Source: Macrocystis pyrifera (Eukaryota > Sar > Phaeophyceae > Laminariales > Laminariaceae). From it: a stretch of 64,000 nucleotides of DNA. A program made the position numbers and the translations under genes. The number at the start of each line of letters is the position of its first letter. Position 1 is the first letter of the stretch. The DNA is taken from the NCBI GenBank assembly GCA_031763025.1, contig JASSKH010000015.1:992001-1056000 (forward strand). The letters are read 5' to 3'. Below are positions 23,423-35,500 of the stretch, in pieces. The notes under the pieces are model-generated. The model did no database searches. It had not been told where the DNA came from and worked only from the letters and a program-made list of their open reading frames with translations.

Positions 23423-23709
23423 CCTCGGACAGATGATGATCTATCTGATCCATCTGATCTATCTACTGTAGATCATCTACTCTACTTCCTCACCTGTCGT
23501 TGAGAGAGGTTGCGCAGGGTCTGCACAGTACAAATCCAACCCAGAAAAACTGTCCTACATCATGCAGAACACACGGGTCCCACCCGGCAACATGAGCTAG
23601 ATCACACAAGCTTGGAATAGATACATCTGCCTTGAAAGATCTAGATCATGATGTCTGGGAATGATCTGTAGATGATCTGTTAAATGATCTGTGCATGATC
23701 TGTCCGAGG
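23423..23709. mobile_element. MITE family B, copy 1 (GATC-rich, about 290 bp)
   Basis: Begins CCTCGGACAGATGATG and ends CATGATCTGTCCGAGG, inverted copies of each other. Internal landmarks shared with the other copies are CTTCCTCACCTGTCGTTG, GAGAGGTTG, CCAACCCAG and CGGCAACATGAGC. No coding capacity. No clean target duplication is seen at this copy. Confidence 0.85.
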
Positions 23710-23780
23710 TGTGCAGTGCACTTGCTGACATACTTCAGTAGCGCAACAAGTAATTGGTTCCCAAGGGCATGTCTACACGT

Positions 23781-24020
23781 CTACCCCCCCCCCGCCATGA
23801 ACGGCGCAATGCGCTCATCCGCCGTCTCTGCTTGGCCAATCACAATGCGAGGTCGGACGCAGTCTCGCACGGTGTTGTAGAACGCCCTATCTTCCGACAG
23901 CCACTGAGGCGCATCGATGTCGCTTGTTCTCGACGGGTCCACCCTCGGTTGCTGGACGTCAACCTTGACCAGGTTTTCAGATCCTTGCGCAAGCAGGAAG
24001 TTAAACAGAGCCCGCCCGTT
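23781..24020 (-). CDS. F-box/LRR gene: last exon with stop
   Basis: Acceptor CTTGGAAG/AAC, phase 0, 80 codons including TAG at 23781-23783. Starts NGRALFNFLLAQGSENLVKV, a diverged LRR, and ends with a non-repeat tail. The stop follows a run of ten G. Linkage to exon 7 rests on phase and LRR character only. Confidence 0.65.
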   Translation of the reverse strand, partial: NGRALFNFLLAQGSENLVKVDVQQPRVDPSRTSDIDAPQWLSEDRAFYNTVRDCVRPRIVIGQAETADERIAPFMAGGG

Positions 24021-27000
24021 CTTCCAAGCAGGTTTGCACAAAAACATAGCGGCGTATGGGGGGGGGGGGGGGGGGGGGGGGGGGCGGTGACGGGAGCAGG
24101 GGGGGGGGTAGGGGGTGTACTCGATCTCATGCATGGCCGTTGTTATATGACCATACACCCTCGCATCCCTACAACGCCGGGACGGAGCACATCGAGTTTT
24201 CACCGACCAGGCAGACATCCGAACGGTTACAATTATGGTACGACGGGTGGTACGATTGGTACGATAGGGGGAATACAAGCTAACTGTAAGTTCTATTAAT
24301 AGTAGTAGTATTTTTTGGGCGGAGTGTTTCTGACTGACGGGGTTCGCGATATCGTTGCTTACAACCCCGCAATATCGTTCGTTGGAAACTAGTTGTGTTT
24401 TAGTATTGCTCGTCGTACACCTACGGCGTGTGATTTCTCATCATAGGGTTTACCCCTGTGTGTGGGACGCCGAGATACAACCAAAACAACGACAAGTTTG
24501 GTGTACTTTAAATCGCCTATGATAGGAGCAGCGTCAGCGTCCAGCAGTATCATACGGGTAGGCCGGGCCATCTTGCCCCGTACCGTACCACTCCTCGCAT
24601 CAACCATTGTAACTAAGAAACCAGTCTGTACCATCCCCCAATCACGCAGTGGCCGTCGTGGTAATCGTTACCTGGTACCTGGTATATTTTATGGTCAATT
24701 TTTTCCGTCTGAAGTCCCAACAGGGTTAAGAAGCTCTTCTTTGGCTTTCAAAGTCCGTTTTGGGTCTACTGCAGGTGTGGAGCTCCTATACTATACTATA
24801 ATTAGGTGAGGAGCCCCATGAGTTTTAGACGCTGTATATACATCATACCCCCACCTCAAGGCGCCTCTAAGTACTGCTGCACTGCTGCACTGCTTCACCG
24901 CTGTAACAAAAAACGGATCAATTCACACAGGGGGAATCCAATACCTGCGGATGCTCCAGCGCGCCATTGTGAGCGCAAAACACCAAGCTGGTGAGTTGGG
25001 GACATTTGCTGACGACAAACTGCACCGTAGTAGGCTTGGCCTCGCACTGGTCCACAGTCAGCGATGTCACGCGCCCCATATTCGGTGATATATCCTGCAC
25101 AGCGAATCACGTAGCGACAGAGGAGTGCGCGAAGAGGCTCAGAGGGGGAGCACATGTCTTCATGTCTGTTTATTTCGGTCTCGTCAGAAGGGTGAACCTT
25201 GACCGTTTTGGGACTATCCTGCTTCAGAGGCCGGTCGTCAGGGGACATCCGGGGTACATCCCCTGGTTTCCTGAGTGGATATGGATATTGGGGTAAGACG
25301 AATGTTGCTACTTGCTGCTGTAGAACATCGCCCACAGCAATCACTCTATCCTCGTTTGAGTTCCAGCAGACTGCCTACCACGCTGGAGAGTAAAGCATGT
25401 CTATCTTTCATTCATGTTGACGAGGGTGATCATCTCACTCATGTGCTTCAGCGATGCCGGCCCTGGATCGAGCGTGATCACCCGGTCCGTCCTAATAGAT
25501 TACCGTGTCGGCCATCATAAGTAGCCCGGCGCTGTTAGGGGACGATACGATACGCCTAGTACTGCAGATCGTTTGCCCTATGTGTGAATAGTTTCAATAC
25601 TTTGTTTGAGACCGTGTACTCAAGGAGTTGGTGGTTGTGCCTGGGTTCCAAAAGGGTTAACCTTTTCCACCTCGGACAGATCATGGTCTATCTATCTATC
25701 TATCCACATATATATGATCTAGTTCCTCACCTGCCGTTGTGAGAGGTTGTGCATGATCTATCTGCATTATAGGGCAGATCCAACACAGGAAACACGTGCT
25801 AGATCGTGCAGCAGATTGGCACGGCACCCATCAGGCAACATGAGCAAGATCATACAGATCATACAAGATCGGGAATAGATTTGCCGTGAAAGGCATAATA
25901 TATCTAGATGATCAAGTTGGAGTCGATGACCTGTTAGATGATCTGTCCAAGGTGTATAACCTTTCGAAGTGCAGCCCATGTTTTTGGGGACGTTATACTT
26001 GGAAATAGAATGGAATATTTTTTGCAGTAGGGAAAGGTGAAAAGTACAATATCGTCCCCAAAAACAAAAAACACTGAATTAAAGCACTATTCTTGGCAGG
26101 CGGGAAAGTAGTGGAAATAGGCAGTTTTTGTGTGAGGCATAGGTCTTCAAGTGAGGAGGCTATTAATAATAATGCTTCGTTGCAGCCCTATATACCGTAC
26201 AGTAGCATGCGATAGCTTGGAGCATGGCTTACCTTCAGGCAACGGTCGTTGACGCGAGAGACCTTGGTGAGGATGAGCGTGTGCAGCTGCGGACACGAGG
26301 ACGCATCCAGTACACAGCGCAGCCCAGTAGCTCCGATATTGATCTTAAGTACGTACAAACACCAGTAGTATTGATGGAAGTCGGCACGTGACGATCGTCA
26401 GTTGTTTTTATAGCTGTCGTTTGCGGCTGTTGCTGTTGCTGCTGCTGTTGTTGTATGTCGTTTTTTTTCAGTTCGTTTGCTATTTTTGTCCGTGCTGTTG
26501 ATGTTGAGTAGTTGTGGTGAAATGATGATTTCTGTTGTTAAGTTGTTGTGGTGGTGGTGCTTGTTGCTGTTGTTGCTGTTGCTGTTGTTGTCACCTAAAC
26601 TCGTGATCGAGATAATCTACAATAGATATTGGACGTAAGATAGGCTCAACTAACTATGGAACGAAATACAAACGTAGTGAAACAGAAAACACATACACCT
26701 ATGTTATATCTAGAGCTGTAGACCTACACCACCTATTCCGATAGACTGCTGTAGACGTCAGTCCACAAGTTCGAGCTGGCAGTCAAATTGCCACTTGAAA
26801 TAAAAATCAATCGAAAAAAAGGAGAAACGAGGGGCGGGAGGCGAGAGCCAGGAGGGTGGGAGGGATGTCTATGGTGATAATTACCGTGCAACACTACCAC
26901 ACGGGTGGTAAGATATCACACCCCCTGGGATGAAGTTTGTACTGGTAGTCGGTTTGCTCCAAGGCAAGGGGAGCAGATACAATGAAAATGGTGGCGTTGG

Positions 27001-30000
27001 AAAGACCCCGTCCAGATATCGCCAGAGAGTGTTGTGTCGCTCGGCGTTTGCCTTTTTCCCGTTGCCGAGAAGCACCAGCTTGGAAACTCGTCCAAGGGGT
27101 GCACTGTGGTATCTTGCGTGTTGTACGGTATACCGGCACAGACAGTATGGTGTACCTACCAGGTACTCAGGTATGACGTGGCATGACGTTGATCAAAGGA
27201 ATTCTAGAGCTTCACCACACACAGGGGTAGTTCGATACACCTACCAGATATCGCAAACGTTCCACAGCTCGAACAGATAGATCACGGTATAGATAGATAT
27301 TAGATCAGATCAGATCGACCCTACATCAGCCGATATGATGTATATGTTCTGCAGGATCTGTACATATGTATCGTACAATTAAACCAGATCGAAAACATGT
27401 GCTACAGCAGTAGATATGTACATACCATACCATACCATACCATACCATATCATACCATACTGTACCGCTCCCACACGGCAGCATGAGGTACAGTAAGTAG
27501 ACCATACGGGTCAGGCATTCGTCTGCCCCAGATGATCTAGATGCTTAAGTGTGGATATAATGTACCTGATGTATCTGATGTGTGAAACGTTTCTTTAATA
27601 CTAGGGAGGTTGCGTCGAACATGACACCCTTGCCGGCAATGGCCTCGGCTACGTATGGGGGGGGTGGGGCTAAACCAGTTTTCAAACAGGCAATTGTGTC
27701 ATCGTTGAAAGCCCGCACGCTTGCACGACGAGAGCGTAAAAAACAAGCCATGCTTTCGTTTTTTTGCTCTAGACAATGAACATACCTTGTCAACCAGAGA
27801 AAGTACTTTCAGGTTGGGTGCTCCCAATGTAGTGAAGGCTTTCATGCCGAAATCGGTCGGGTACTCGCCGATCCTAACCCCCCTCCGGTTGGACCTGCAG
27901 CAACAGCAACAGCAGCAGCAGCAACAGCAACGGCACCAGCAACAGCACCAGCAACAGCACCAGCAACAGCACCAGCAGTAGGAAATATATCGCAGGGCGA
28001 AAAAAAAAAATCATCATCGACCAGAGCGGTAGTTGACGATAAGCTACAGCAGGCCTAGATCGTAGCATCAGTATCATCACCGCCGTTCATCAATATGATC
28101 GCATCCCTCTGCCAGGTTGATGTGCAACGCGGGATAACTGATAGAGTACTCACTCAGCGCACCTCTTCTTGGTTACAATATTATAATGTAATAATGTATG
28201 TAAGGAAGTAACCCCCCCCCCCCCGACAAAATATCCCGCGAAAGAAGCACGATAACTATTTATAGGGTGAGTTGTATAACCATAGCTCGTGGACTACTGC
28301 TGTACTTATAATACTCACTTGGCCGCCAAAAATAACGTGTATTCTTCGCATCTGGCTGGCGCGTTTATGGCTGCTGCCTGCAAGTGTTTACCTATTAGTT
28401 ATAAAATTGATAACATGCTATGTCAGTTGGCTTAGTTCACAGGCCAACTCAAAGACCGAATAATCTTTAGAAGTAAAGTCCACCTGGTGCCGATGTGGAG
28501 GCTGCGAAGCTGTCGGCAGCCTTTCAGCAGCAGCTTCAAGCCCTTGTTAGACGCGTCGATTTCCAAAGCCAAGTGGAGCACTCCTGAGGATAGAACGCCA
28601 AGCACGCCCCGCCGACGAAGGCCGCGAGATGCAAACACCGCGACCAACCAGCGACGAAAAACACAAAGATGTAATTTTCGTGAAATCTAGCCCATGACCA
28701 TGACCACAACTTCGAGTGTGACTATTAATATGAAGATCATGTTCTAACATCGGCAGACTTTCCTGAAATCTAGCCACAGGCCACAATTGCGACTATTAAT
28801 ATTGATATTATATGATGACGAATATTATTATGATGTAGATTATGCTTTGAAATCTGTCCCATGGCCACGAAGCTGCTATCAACATTAGGTTACTGTCCTC
28901 AGTATCTCATAGAACCAGCGCTCACGATAGTTAATTATCCTAGAATTTAGGCTGTAGTCGCAAAACAGACTACGGCTTGTAGGTCTCATCAAAACACGAC
29001 GAGCAGAGATTGATGTAGTGTCGCCAAGACACAACTGCAAGTGTATGTGTTGCTATCAAAACACATATTACCGACAGTCGATTCCTCACAACAGCAGCAA
29101 CAGCAACAGCAATAGCAACAGCAGCACCACCACGACCACCACCACATACATCACCACCAACAACAGACATAAACAACACCATCCCCACCACCAAGACCAC
29201 CACCATCGCCAGCATCACTGTCACCAACACCACTCTCAACACCACTGTCAACACCACCGCAACAACCACCACTACTATCACTATCAACACCAACACCGTC
29301 GCCACCGCCGCCACCACCACCACCACCACCACCACTAAACGAACCTGGAAGGTTCTCTGCGATGAGCTCCTCCACCGCAGAATCGGGCTGCGGCAACCTC
29401 TCATCCTGCAGCGAGCACGTGATTCACGTTGTCGTATCAGCGCGCAGAGGCGTATCGGGGGGGTTGGGCGGGGGGGGGGTCAGGCATGGCTGACACTTGC
29501 TCACTCGATGAGCTACAGGGGGTAACGGGCTATTCATATTTCGCACCAGCAGATTTGCAGCCACGGGCCACATTTGAAAACTGCGGAATAGATGAGCCAC
29601 TGGGGGCAGTGAGCAATTTATAGGTTTTGTGGACACGGGCTAAATTTCAGAAGAATGAGCAAATGTGAATGCGTCACCATCGCCGTCGGCACCACCACCA
29701 TCAGCGTCATCATCCTGACCATCATCATCATCATCGCCACCAACACCACCACGAGAATCATCACCACAATCATAATCACAATCATCATCGCCATCATCGT
29801 TTTCACTATCATCATCCTCATCAATACCATCACCATCACCATCGACGCCACTACCACTATATCATCATCGTCATCATCAATCACCATCATCCTTATCAAC
29901 ATCATCATCGTTAATACCATCTTCAGTAGCATCAGCCTCATCAAAATCGCTGGAATGAACACCGTGTGTTCGTCACCTGTACCTTACAATAAATCTTCCA

Positions 30001-32045
30001 AATACTTCGCTAGAACCAATCCAAGCGACGACTACCCAGATATCAGGTACGTTGCCCGTGTGCGTTCGTCAACTTCATCTCCACGAAAAACGTGCAGACA
30101 TTTCACTGAGACCAATCCGAGCAAAACTTCGTTGACAGACAAGGCATGCCGCGCCGCACGCTTGCTCGCGCCCGCCCGTCTCCGCGCGATATTTCAAGAC
30201 GTTTCGCGATAACCAAACCCAGCGATACGTTAGTGACAACAGGGCACGCCGCGCACTAAAGTTGCTGGTATTCGTCAAGCGTGTCGTTACTAAAATACGT
30301 CCAAGAATGTCTCCCAGATACCAAGCGGCGGCACCCGAAGCCCAGTAAAAAAGGAACAGTTACAGCCTCTGAACGTTCGAAACCCCTGTATCGACACCCG
30401 CTCGTCGGGACCAATCTAAGCAACGCCTACAATACCAGGCACACCTCACGCTTGGGTTTTATCAACCGTACACACCTTCACACGAAGAGATTTCGCTGGA
30501 CGCAACTAACCAAGCCACGACTTCAGCCCTTTCGAACTGCACCCACGTTCTAATTTAACAAACTGCTTGGGAATAGTGTAGGATAACTATCACAAAAAAG
30601 TCGCAAAAGTGTCAAGGACACGAGGGCACGATATGCGCGGCTCTTTGTGTTCGTCAACCGTACTCTCCAAAAACGTTTACTGAAATAATGACATTCTAGT
30701 TTGTAGTGTGGACTACGTTGGCTGATTTTTAGGCGACGAACCGTCATTCTTATTACACATACTGGTATTTCATACCCACCCACCCACCGACCCACCGACC
30801 TTGGCGACTGTATTCCGTTTCGTGTAATCTAAGCAACACCGTTACGATAGCAGAGGCACACCGCGCGCTTGCCCCCACAAACGCCTTCCAGGCGTTTCGC
30901 TCGGACCAGCCCAGGCAACGCCGAAAATCAGCATCCACGGCGAAATTGAAGATCTCAGTTGTTTTTTTTTTCCGAAAAGTGACGTGACGAGCTTCGATAA
31001 CGTGGCCGATCGACCACGGGTTTTCCACGACGCAGAAAACCCCTTCTAAACAAAACCACAACTAAAAAACTATGGGCACCAAGTAAACGGCTGGCTATTG
31101 TTGACACAAGGGCATGCCGCACCGCACGTTCGATGGTATTCGCCAACCGCATCGACTCATCGACTCACTTGGACGTAAGTGTTCCAGAGGTTAAGCGTGG
31201 TGAGGTGCTTGCAGTGGTCGAAGAGGGTCACCAGCAGGTCGGGCCTGGACCCCATTGCGCCCAGGTTGAGTCCTCGCAGGTCCGCGGTCTTAAGCAGCGA
31301 GAATCTCGGCTGCTAGGTCACAGACACGGCGGCATACATCAGCACGTACATATACACTTCGTGTGAATGTAAGAGCTAGCATTGAGGGCGATACAAACCG
31401 AGGTGACTGCCGGGAGGAGGGGGGGGGGGGGGTGTACTCATTATCGTGCATGGCCGTAGTCATATGACCATAGACCCTCGCATCCCTACAGTGCCGGGAC
31501 GGAGCACGTCGGGTTTCACCGACCAGGCAGACGTTGCTTGCACCAAGCGCGAAGCGCCGTGAGGTGTTGGGCGGAGGGGGGGGGGGGGGATCGCCACGGC
31601 TTGTCCAGAAGGTCTGTGAGCTTGAAACAACACTACTGCGAGTTGAGATGGAAAGCAAAAATGTTTTTCTGGCAGTAATCCTCACAGCGCAGGAATGGAC
31701 GATAGCAAACAATTCGGGCTGAGTTGGAAAGTAAACGTGATGACATTTTTTTTCCCTACAACTAAACAAGCAACACTTTCACAACACAAAAAAATCGGAC
31801 AACATCGGTAATAACGCTACCGCTACGCTACTGCTACCCCCATTACCTGGAGAACAACGCTTCGAGCGAAGAAAAAGAGAGGTTGCTTGCTCATGATCGA
31901 TTGCCGCCCCGACTTCATCGTGCGCCTGCCGATCACTTCCGCTCTCAGGTCTAGGGATTCCCAAGCCTCCGGCATGTCTAGTAGGGGGCGCATCCCCTTG
32001 CACGCCCGCTGAAGGGCGCACTTAGACGTCACGCACAGAAAAGGC
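23781..32045 (-). CDS. F-box/leucine-rich-repeat protein gene, eight exons visible
   Basis: I assembled this minus-strand model from exons with GT-AG sites and matching phases: 32045-31847, 31309-31169, 29405-29345, 28583-28484, 27873-27786, 26343-26233, 25094-24945 and 24020-23781 (stop TAG). Exon 1 here reads like the second half of an F-box (VTSKCALQRACKGMRPLLDM, EAWESLDLRAEV). The rest are leucine-rich repeats of the F-box/AMN1 type, with LRGLNLGA, CKHLTTLNLW, CRQLRSLHIG, APNLKVLSL, CPQLHTLIL and CPQLTSLVF. Such proteins choose substrates for SCF ubiquitin ligases through the LRR part while the F-box binds SKP1. That role is family knowledge, not seen here. The N-terminal exon with the first F-box helix was not found above 32045. 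Introns of 0.5-1.9 kb hold a LINE tail, MITE B copies and satellites. Confidence 0.8.
24058..24290 (-). mobile_element. 5'-truncated LINE 3' end with poly-C tail, copy 1
   Basis: On the minus strand, GTGCTCCGTCCCGGCGTT ... CATGAGATCGAGTACACCCCC runs into C-rich tails, the longest being 27 C (24084-24058). The 90-bp core matches 31436-31535 and, less closely, the end of the LINE at 56884. It lies in the last intron of the F-box/LRR gene, in the gene's own orientation. Confidence 0.75.
24945..25094 (-). CDS. F-box/LRR gene: LRR exon 7 (150 bp, 50 codons)
   Basis: Acceptor GCTGTGCAG/GAT, donor CCGCAG/GTATTG, phase 0 both sides. Contains MGRVTSLTVDQCEAKPTTVQ and FVVSKCPQLTSLVF. A longer frame in another register covers the same DNA but has no LRR pattern. 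Confidence 0.82.
25667..25957. mobile_element. MITE family B, copy 2, with 8-bp target duplication
   Basis: CCACCTCGGACAGATCATG ... GATGATCTGTCCAAGGTGTAT, flanked by AACCTTTT (25659-25666) and AACCTTTC (25958-25965). An 8-bp duplication points to the hAT superfamily. It lies in intron 6 of the F-box/LRR gene. Confidence 0.88.
25980..26065. repeat. Foldback element with GTTTTTGGGGACG arms
   Basis: Arms 25980-25992 and 26053-26065 are perfect inverted repeats around a 60-bp spacer. It starts 14 bp beyond the target duplication of MITE B copy 2. Confidence 0.8.
26233..26343 (-). CDS. F-box/LRR gene: LRR exon 6 (111 bp, 37 codons)
   Basis: Acceptor TACTTAAG, donor CTGAAG/GTAAGC, phase 0 on both sides. 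Reads INIGATGLRCVLDASSCPQL then HTLIL, one full repeat. An exon of whole-codon length coding one repeat suits repeat-unit duplication. Confidence 0.82.
26400..26590. repeat. Impure TTG/CTG microsatellite
   Basis: Two CTGTTG-rich blocks (26423-26456 and 26560-26591) with unique sequence between. Intronic. Confidence 0.8.
27270..27545. repeat. Probable degenerate MITE B copy plus (CATAC)n
   Basis: Repeated AGATAGATC/AGATCAGATC, CACACGGCAGCATGAGGTAC and CCAGATGATCTAGATG words follow the order seen in family B, but the ends are not clear. A pentamer run (ATACC)n occupies about 27422-27462. Confidence 0.5.
27786..27873 (-). CDS. F-box/LRR gene: LRR exon 5
   Basis: Acceptor GGTTAG/GATCGG, donor GACAAG/GTATGT. 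One base completes the split codon, then phase 0. Contains MKAFTTLGAPNLKVLSLVDK. A (CAG)n array starts about 20 bp upstream of the acceptor. Confidence 0.8.
27895..27980. repeat. (CAG/CAA)n microsatellite
   Basis: CAGCAACAGCAACAGCAG pattern, ending in CAGCAACAGCACCAG units of 12-15 bp. Intronic; not polyglutamine coding in the model above. Confidence 0.9.
28484..28583 (-). CDS. F-box/LRR gene: LRR exon 4
   Basis: Acceptor TATCCTCAG/GAG, donor GCACCAG/GTGGAC. Two bases complete the codon of the previous exon and two remain at the end. Contains KLLLKGCRQLRSLHIG. Confidence 0.8.
29085..29338. repeat. Imperfect CAN trinucleotide field
   Basis: About 250 bp of CAC, CAA, CAG and ACC triplets. All frames are open as an artefact. 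It abuts the 3' side of LRR exon 3 in an intron. Confidence 0.9.
29345..29405 (-). CDS. F-box/LRR gene: exon 3 (61 bp)
   Basis: Acceptor GCTGCAG/GATGAG, donor TTCCAG/GTTCGT. Phase 0 in, one base over. Reads DERLPQPDSAVEELIAENLP, the linker side of an LRR. It sits directly beside a long CAC/CAA microsatellite in the intron. Confidence 0.72.
29650..29950. repeat. Imperfect ATC/ACC trinucleotide field
   Basis: 300 bp of ATC, ACC and CAT triplets giving spurious open frames on both strands. Intronic. Confidence 0.9.
29985..31145. repeat. Degenerate satellite-like repeats of about 100 bp
   Basis: Recurring words in fixed order: TTTCGCTNGGACCAATCCAAGCAACG, then GACAACAGGGCACGCCGCGC, then GTATTCGTCAACCGT. 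At least six diverged units can be followed. They fill the intron between LRR exons 2 and 3. Confidence 0.65.
31169..31309 (-). CDS. F-box/LRR gene: LRR exon 2
   Basis: Acceptor CCTAGCAG, or three bases earlier at 31312; both keep phase 0. Donor GTCCAA/GTGAGT at 31168. Encodes two repeats: TADLRGLNLGAMG and LFDHCKHLTTLNLWNTYV. Confidence 0.8.
31416..31560 (-). mobile_element. 5'-truncated LINE 3' end with poly-C tail, copy 2
   Basis: The minus strand reads GTGCTCCGTCCCGGCACTGTAGG ... GATAATGAGTACACC followed by a run of C. The core is about 90% identical by eye to copy 1. Same strand as copy 1 and as the LINE at 56884. Confidence 0.75.
31588..31667 (+). mobile_element. SINE 3'-half fragment
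   Basis: CCACGGCTTGTCCAGAAG ... GGAAAGCAAAAATG matches the 3' half of the SINE at 48023-48343 (GGCTTGTCCAGAAGATCG ... GGAAAGTAAAAGTGG). It joins a G-run at 31578-31590. No head region is present. Confidence 0.6.
31847..32045 (-). CDS. F-box/LRR gene: F-box exon
   Basis: Acceptor CCCTGCAG before 32045, donor CTCCAG/GTAATG at 31846. It starts with one base of a split codon and ends in phase 0. LLDMPEAWESLDLR is the classic F-box tail (usual form: ...L..dp.lW..LdL). Confidence 0.75.
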
Positions 32046-32332
32046 CTGCAGGGCGCCAAGAAACGAGATGTGGCCGTAGAGTAGAGCAGAGCAGAGCAGA
32101 GTAGAGCAGAGCAGAGCAGAGCAGAATAGCGCGGTACCCGTAATGACAGCGCGGCGGGTCAGGGCACGGTGGAATGAGGGAGGTGGTATTATGTTATGAT
32201 ACGCGCAGGCAGAGCGGCAGGGCAACGCCGACAGGGCGAAATCGAGGTATACGCAGACCTTCAGCACGCCCCAGGCGGGTAAGCAGTAGATTCGCAGACC
32301 GTGATCATCTCACACCGCCACACAGTCGGCCG

Positions 32333-32515
32333 GGACCCCCCCCTTGCACAATGCGGGCGTAAAACAATGGCCGTGGAGATATTGGACAATATAGCACACC
32401 ATTGGACGTATCAGTTGAGGTTGGCGACACCTTGTTGGGTTTGCTACTGTACATCGCTCAATGTCTCCACAAGGATTGTCTTACGCCCACACTGCGCAGG
32501 GGGGGAAGGGGGCTC
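32333..32515. mobile_element. Foldback element with about 60-bp inverted repeats
   Basis: CCCCCCCTTGCACAATGCGGGCGTAAAACAATGGCCGTGGAG... on the left is the imperfect inverted copy of ...CTCCACAAGGATTGTCTTACGCCCACACTGCGCAGGGGGGG on the right. No coding capacity. It lies upstream of the F-box exon, in an intron or the promoter region. Confidence 0.7.
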
Positions 32516-35500
32516 CAGCCATCTGCGTATGGAAGCACCCCGTCTAGAAGCACGACTCTAGGTGGTATATATCACTTCACGGCTGCGTAAGGGCTAGGGG
32601 ACCGCAGAGTAGGTGACAATAAATAGCGATACCCGCTATTATAGGGGCTTACAAAAAAGACTTCGACCGTTGCAGGATCGGAACGAGCGACAAAAAATAT
32701 CTTTTTGTTTCGCAATCGGGCATTTTTAAGAAGATAAACGCAGCATAATAGGGCTTTGTTTGGGCGCCAACTAGGGGAAAACATACTAGTTTTATGCTCT
32801 TTATCCATTGAAACGCAAGGGAATAATAATCAAAAAAATGAGCAGAATGACTGCTAAGTTAGGCCCAGTTATTTTTTCAACCATGTGAGACTGACCGGAC
32901 GATTCCGTTAAGCACCACCTCGGCAGACATATCCATGATCGAAGCTCCCCTGCTTGCCCCCTTCCTCACAGAGCTGGCACGACGATGAGGCGATTGGCAT
33001 AGCATGCACGAAACGGCAACAGAGGGTTAGGAGAGGGGAGGGGAGGGTGGAGACAAACGAAAAACAACAAATCGAACATTCAACATGAATGGGGGTTTTG
33101 GGGAGATGAGGGTTGGGGCTGGGGAGGGGAGGGTGTATCCATGTCGATCATAGATCCTCGCTACAATGCTGGGACGGGGGGGGGGGGGAAGGAATCTTAT
33201 TTGTGCGAAAGAACCGCCCCCCGCACGGGTGAAGGCAATCACCATGCACATGGCGGTAGGTAGATTGACATACGACCGCGTGTAGAGCAGCAGAGCATGC
33301 CGGTGGTGGAGGCGAGACAAAGGCCAGGCTCGAAGGGATGTCTACTGTACGTGTTGATATTAATACTATTTACTACATACAGTGGGGGTCACGGCATAAA
33401 AGAGGAACAAACGTGTCCGGCCCCTTGGACCTCTCCTAAAGTAAAGAAAGGTCTTGCCAAGCCATGTTGAATTCTCTTAACAACCACTACGTTTCTTAGA
33501 CCGATATCAGCTACCTGGTAGCTGTTAAACCGTGACCCCCACCGTATATCAGGTATGTCGCATTTTTCTTAAACCGAAACCTGTTAGCTCTTAAACCGTG
33601 GCCCCCAATATATTGACCAGGTATGCCGCTTTGGCTGTTGCTGGCGGGCAATGTTCTGGTCTTCCTGTGATACGGATAGCTCGTCAAACATGAAACCTTG
33701 ACCTTTGCTATATACATTTGTCGCACAAGCAGGAGCAGGCTGAGAGGCACTACATCCCGTCACCTTTGGCTATAGCTCTCGTCCGATGCAACAAGCGTAT
33801 CGGCCAACTGCAACCAGCTCATGCAGCACCAGGAAGCAATCAACCAGTCAATGAAGCGAGCCACTAACCAATCCACCAACAACAAAAAACAGGCCACCAA
33901 TGTATGAATGCAATCAATCGATCCAACAACCAATCAGCTTTCCAGTGCATGGGTGAACGGACGAAAAAAGGAATGACTAAATTTTCGACTCAATGTCTTC
34001 TCCTGAGGAGGTTTGTACGATGGTTGTACGTAAATCTTGGCCCAGCTTCGTCGCAACTGTTGAACTATTCGTACTTGACGCGAGACCCCAAAAAACAAAA
34101 CGTATCCCTAACCCCGACCGCCTGAATTGTTTCGGAATAAATACCTATGCATGTAATGTAGAGTTGGTGTGGAGTATCAACAATATCGTTGAAGCTTGGG
34201 CAAGTCGTAACCACTGCTTTTCTCCCGAGTGCGGCGGCGGGGGGGGGGGGGGGGAAGCCTCCTGCTTGCCCGGCAGGAAGGTACCGCAAAGTGGAATCGA
34301 GCTGGCTTATGTCACGCGGCTAACCTCGTGGGAATTTCACTTGATTCTAGTCTAGAGGGAAAACATGTAAAAACCAAGTGACTGACGATTACATCATGTG
34401 CCAGACGAAGCAGCCCGGGGTGCCCGGACAGCGGGGGGGGTGTCCCACTACAAAACAAGGAAACGCACGACAAGCACAGCATGATGTCACTCGCGCTGCT
34501 GCGCGCTCGCACTAGGCGGTGTGATGAGAAGAAGACCACACTCGACACTCTTCGATCACTGCTGTACCCGGGTCCCGAAATGCCTACCAGGTACGTCATA
34601 AACCCCTTTGGGAAACCCCTTTGGGACTTGAGAGGGGTAAAAAGTGTCGACAAAAATGACGATAACAACTGAACTGCAGTACAGGCCCATGATTGAGAAA
34701 CAACCAAACAATAACATAAGGGAAAAAAAAAATGGGGAACGCTAAGAAATTCGGAGCAAGAACTCGTGCTAAGGGGCGAGTGCTGCACTAAATCTAACAA
34801 AACAGCCTATTATGTTCAAGGTTTTCGTTCAAGGACGGTGTCACAATGAGGAATCAAGGTTCCCTCAGAATATGTGTTTCTTGTTGGCGAGCCCATAGTT
34901 TACGGCATTGCCCATAGGTGGCAATGTGGTGCCCCAAGCACACGCAAGACGTTCAACACACAACAGGCATGCAGCATGATACTGCTCGTTCTGCTGTGCG
35001 CTCACGCAGGATGATGATAACATCGCCCGTGTTCTAAACTATTTTGTCGCTGTCTATGGGTCACAAATGGGGTGCGTTAAGTCTGGTGCTGCCTGCCGTA
35101 CAGCAGTCCGTTCTGTGTCATGATCGGGGCACTCTTGTGTGGCGATGTGGGCGGTGTGATTCGGAAGGACACCCATAGCTTTTTCTTGTGTTCTAGCGCA
35201 TGACCAAACTGTGCATGGAAGATGCCTCCACTCGTGCAGCAGACGCACAGCTGTCACGGCAACCTTCAAGCGCAAAGACCATCAACTTCAAACGCCTCCG
35301 AACTCCTCTACAAACACCAAGGACACCTGTCCGCTGTATGCATGGGAAAAACGAGATACTCCTATGTGACAAACGTCGGGTTCGTCTTTTCCCGGTCTAG
35401 GCTCACGACAAAAGGGGTGTTAAACAGACGCAAGGTGCGTCATGCCGTACACTTGACCACAGGACACAGGACAGCTCAGAAAGCGAGAACTAATTTAACA

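Noticed and set aside
23423..27545. CRISPR array from GATC-rich repeats
   Set aside because: The repeats are dispersed elements with inverted ends and 8-bp duplications, with no regular spacers, in a eukaryotic context.
29018..29962. His/Ile-rich open frames on both strands
   Set aside because: Imperfect CAC and ATC triplet fields in an intron. No motif.
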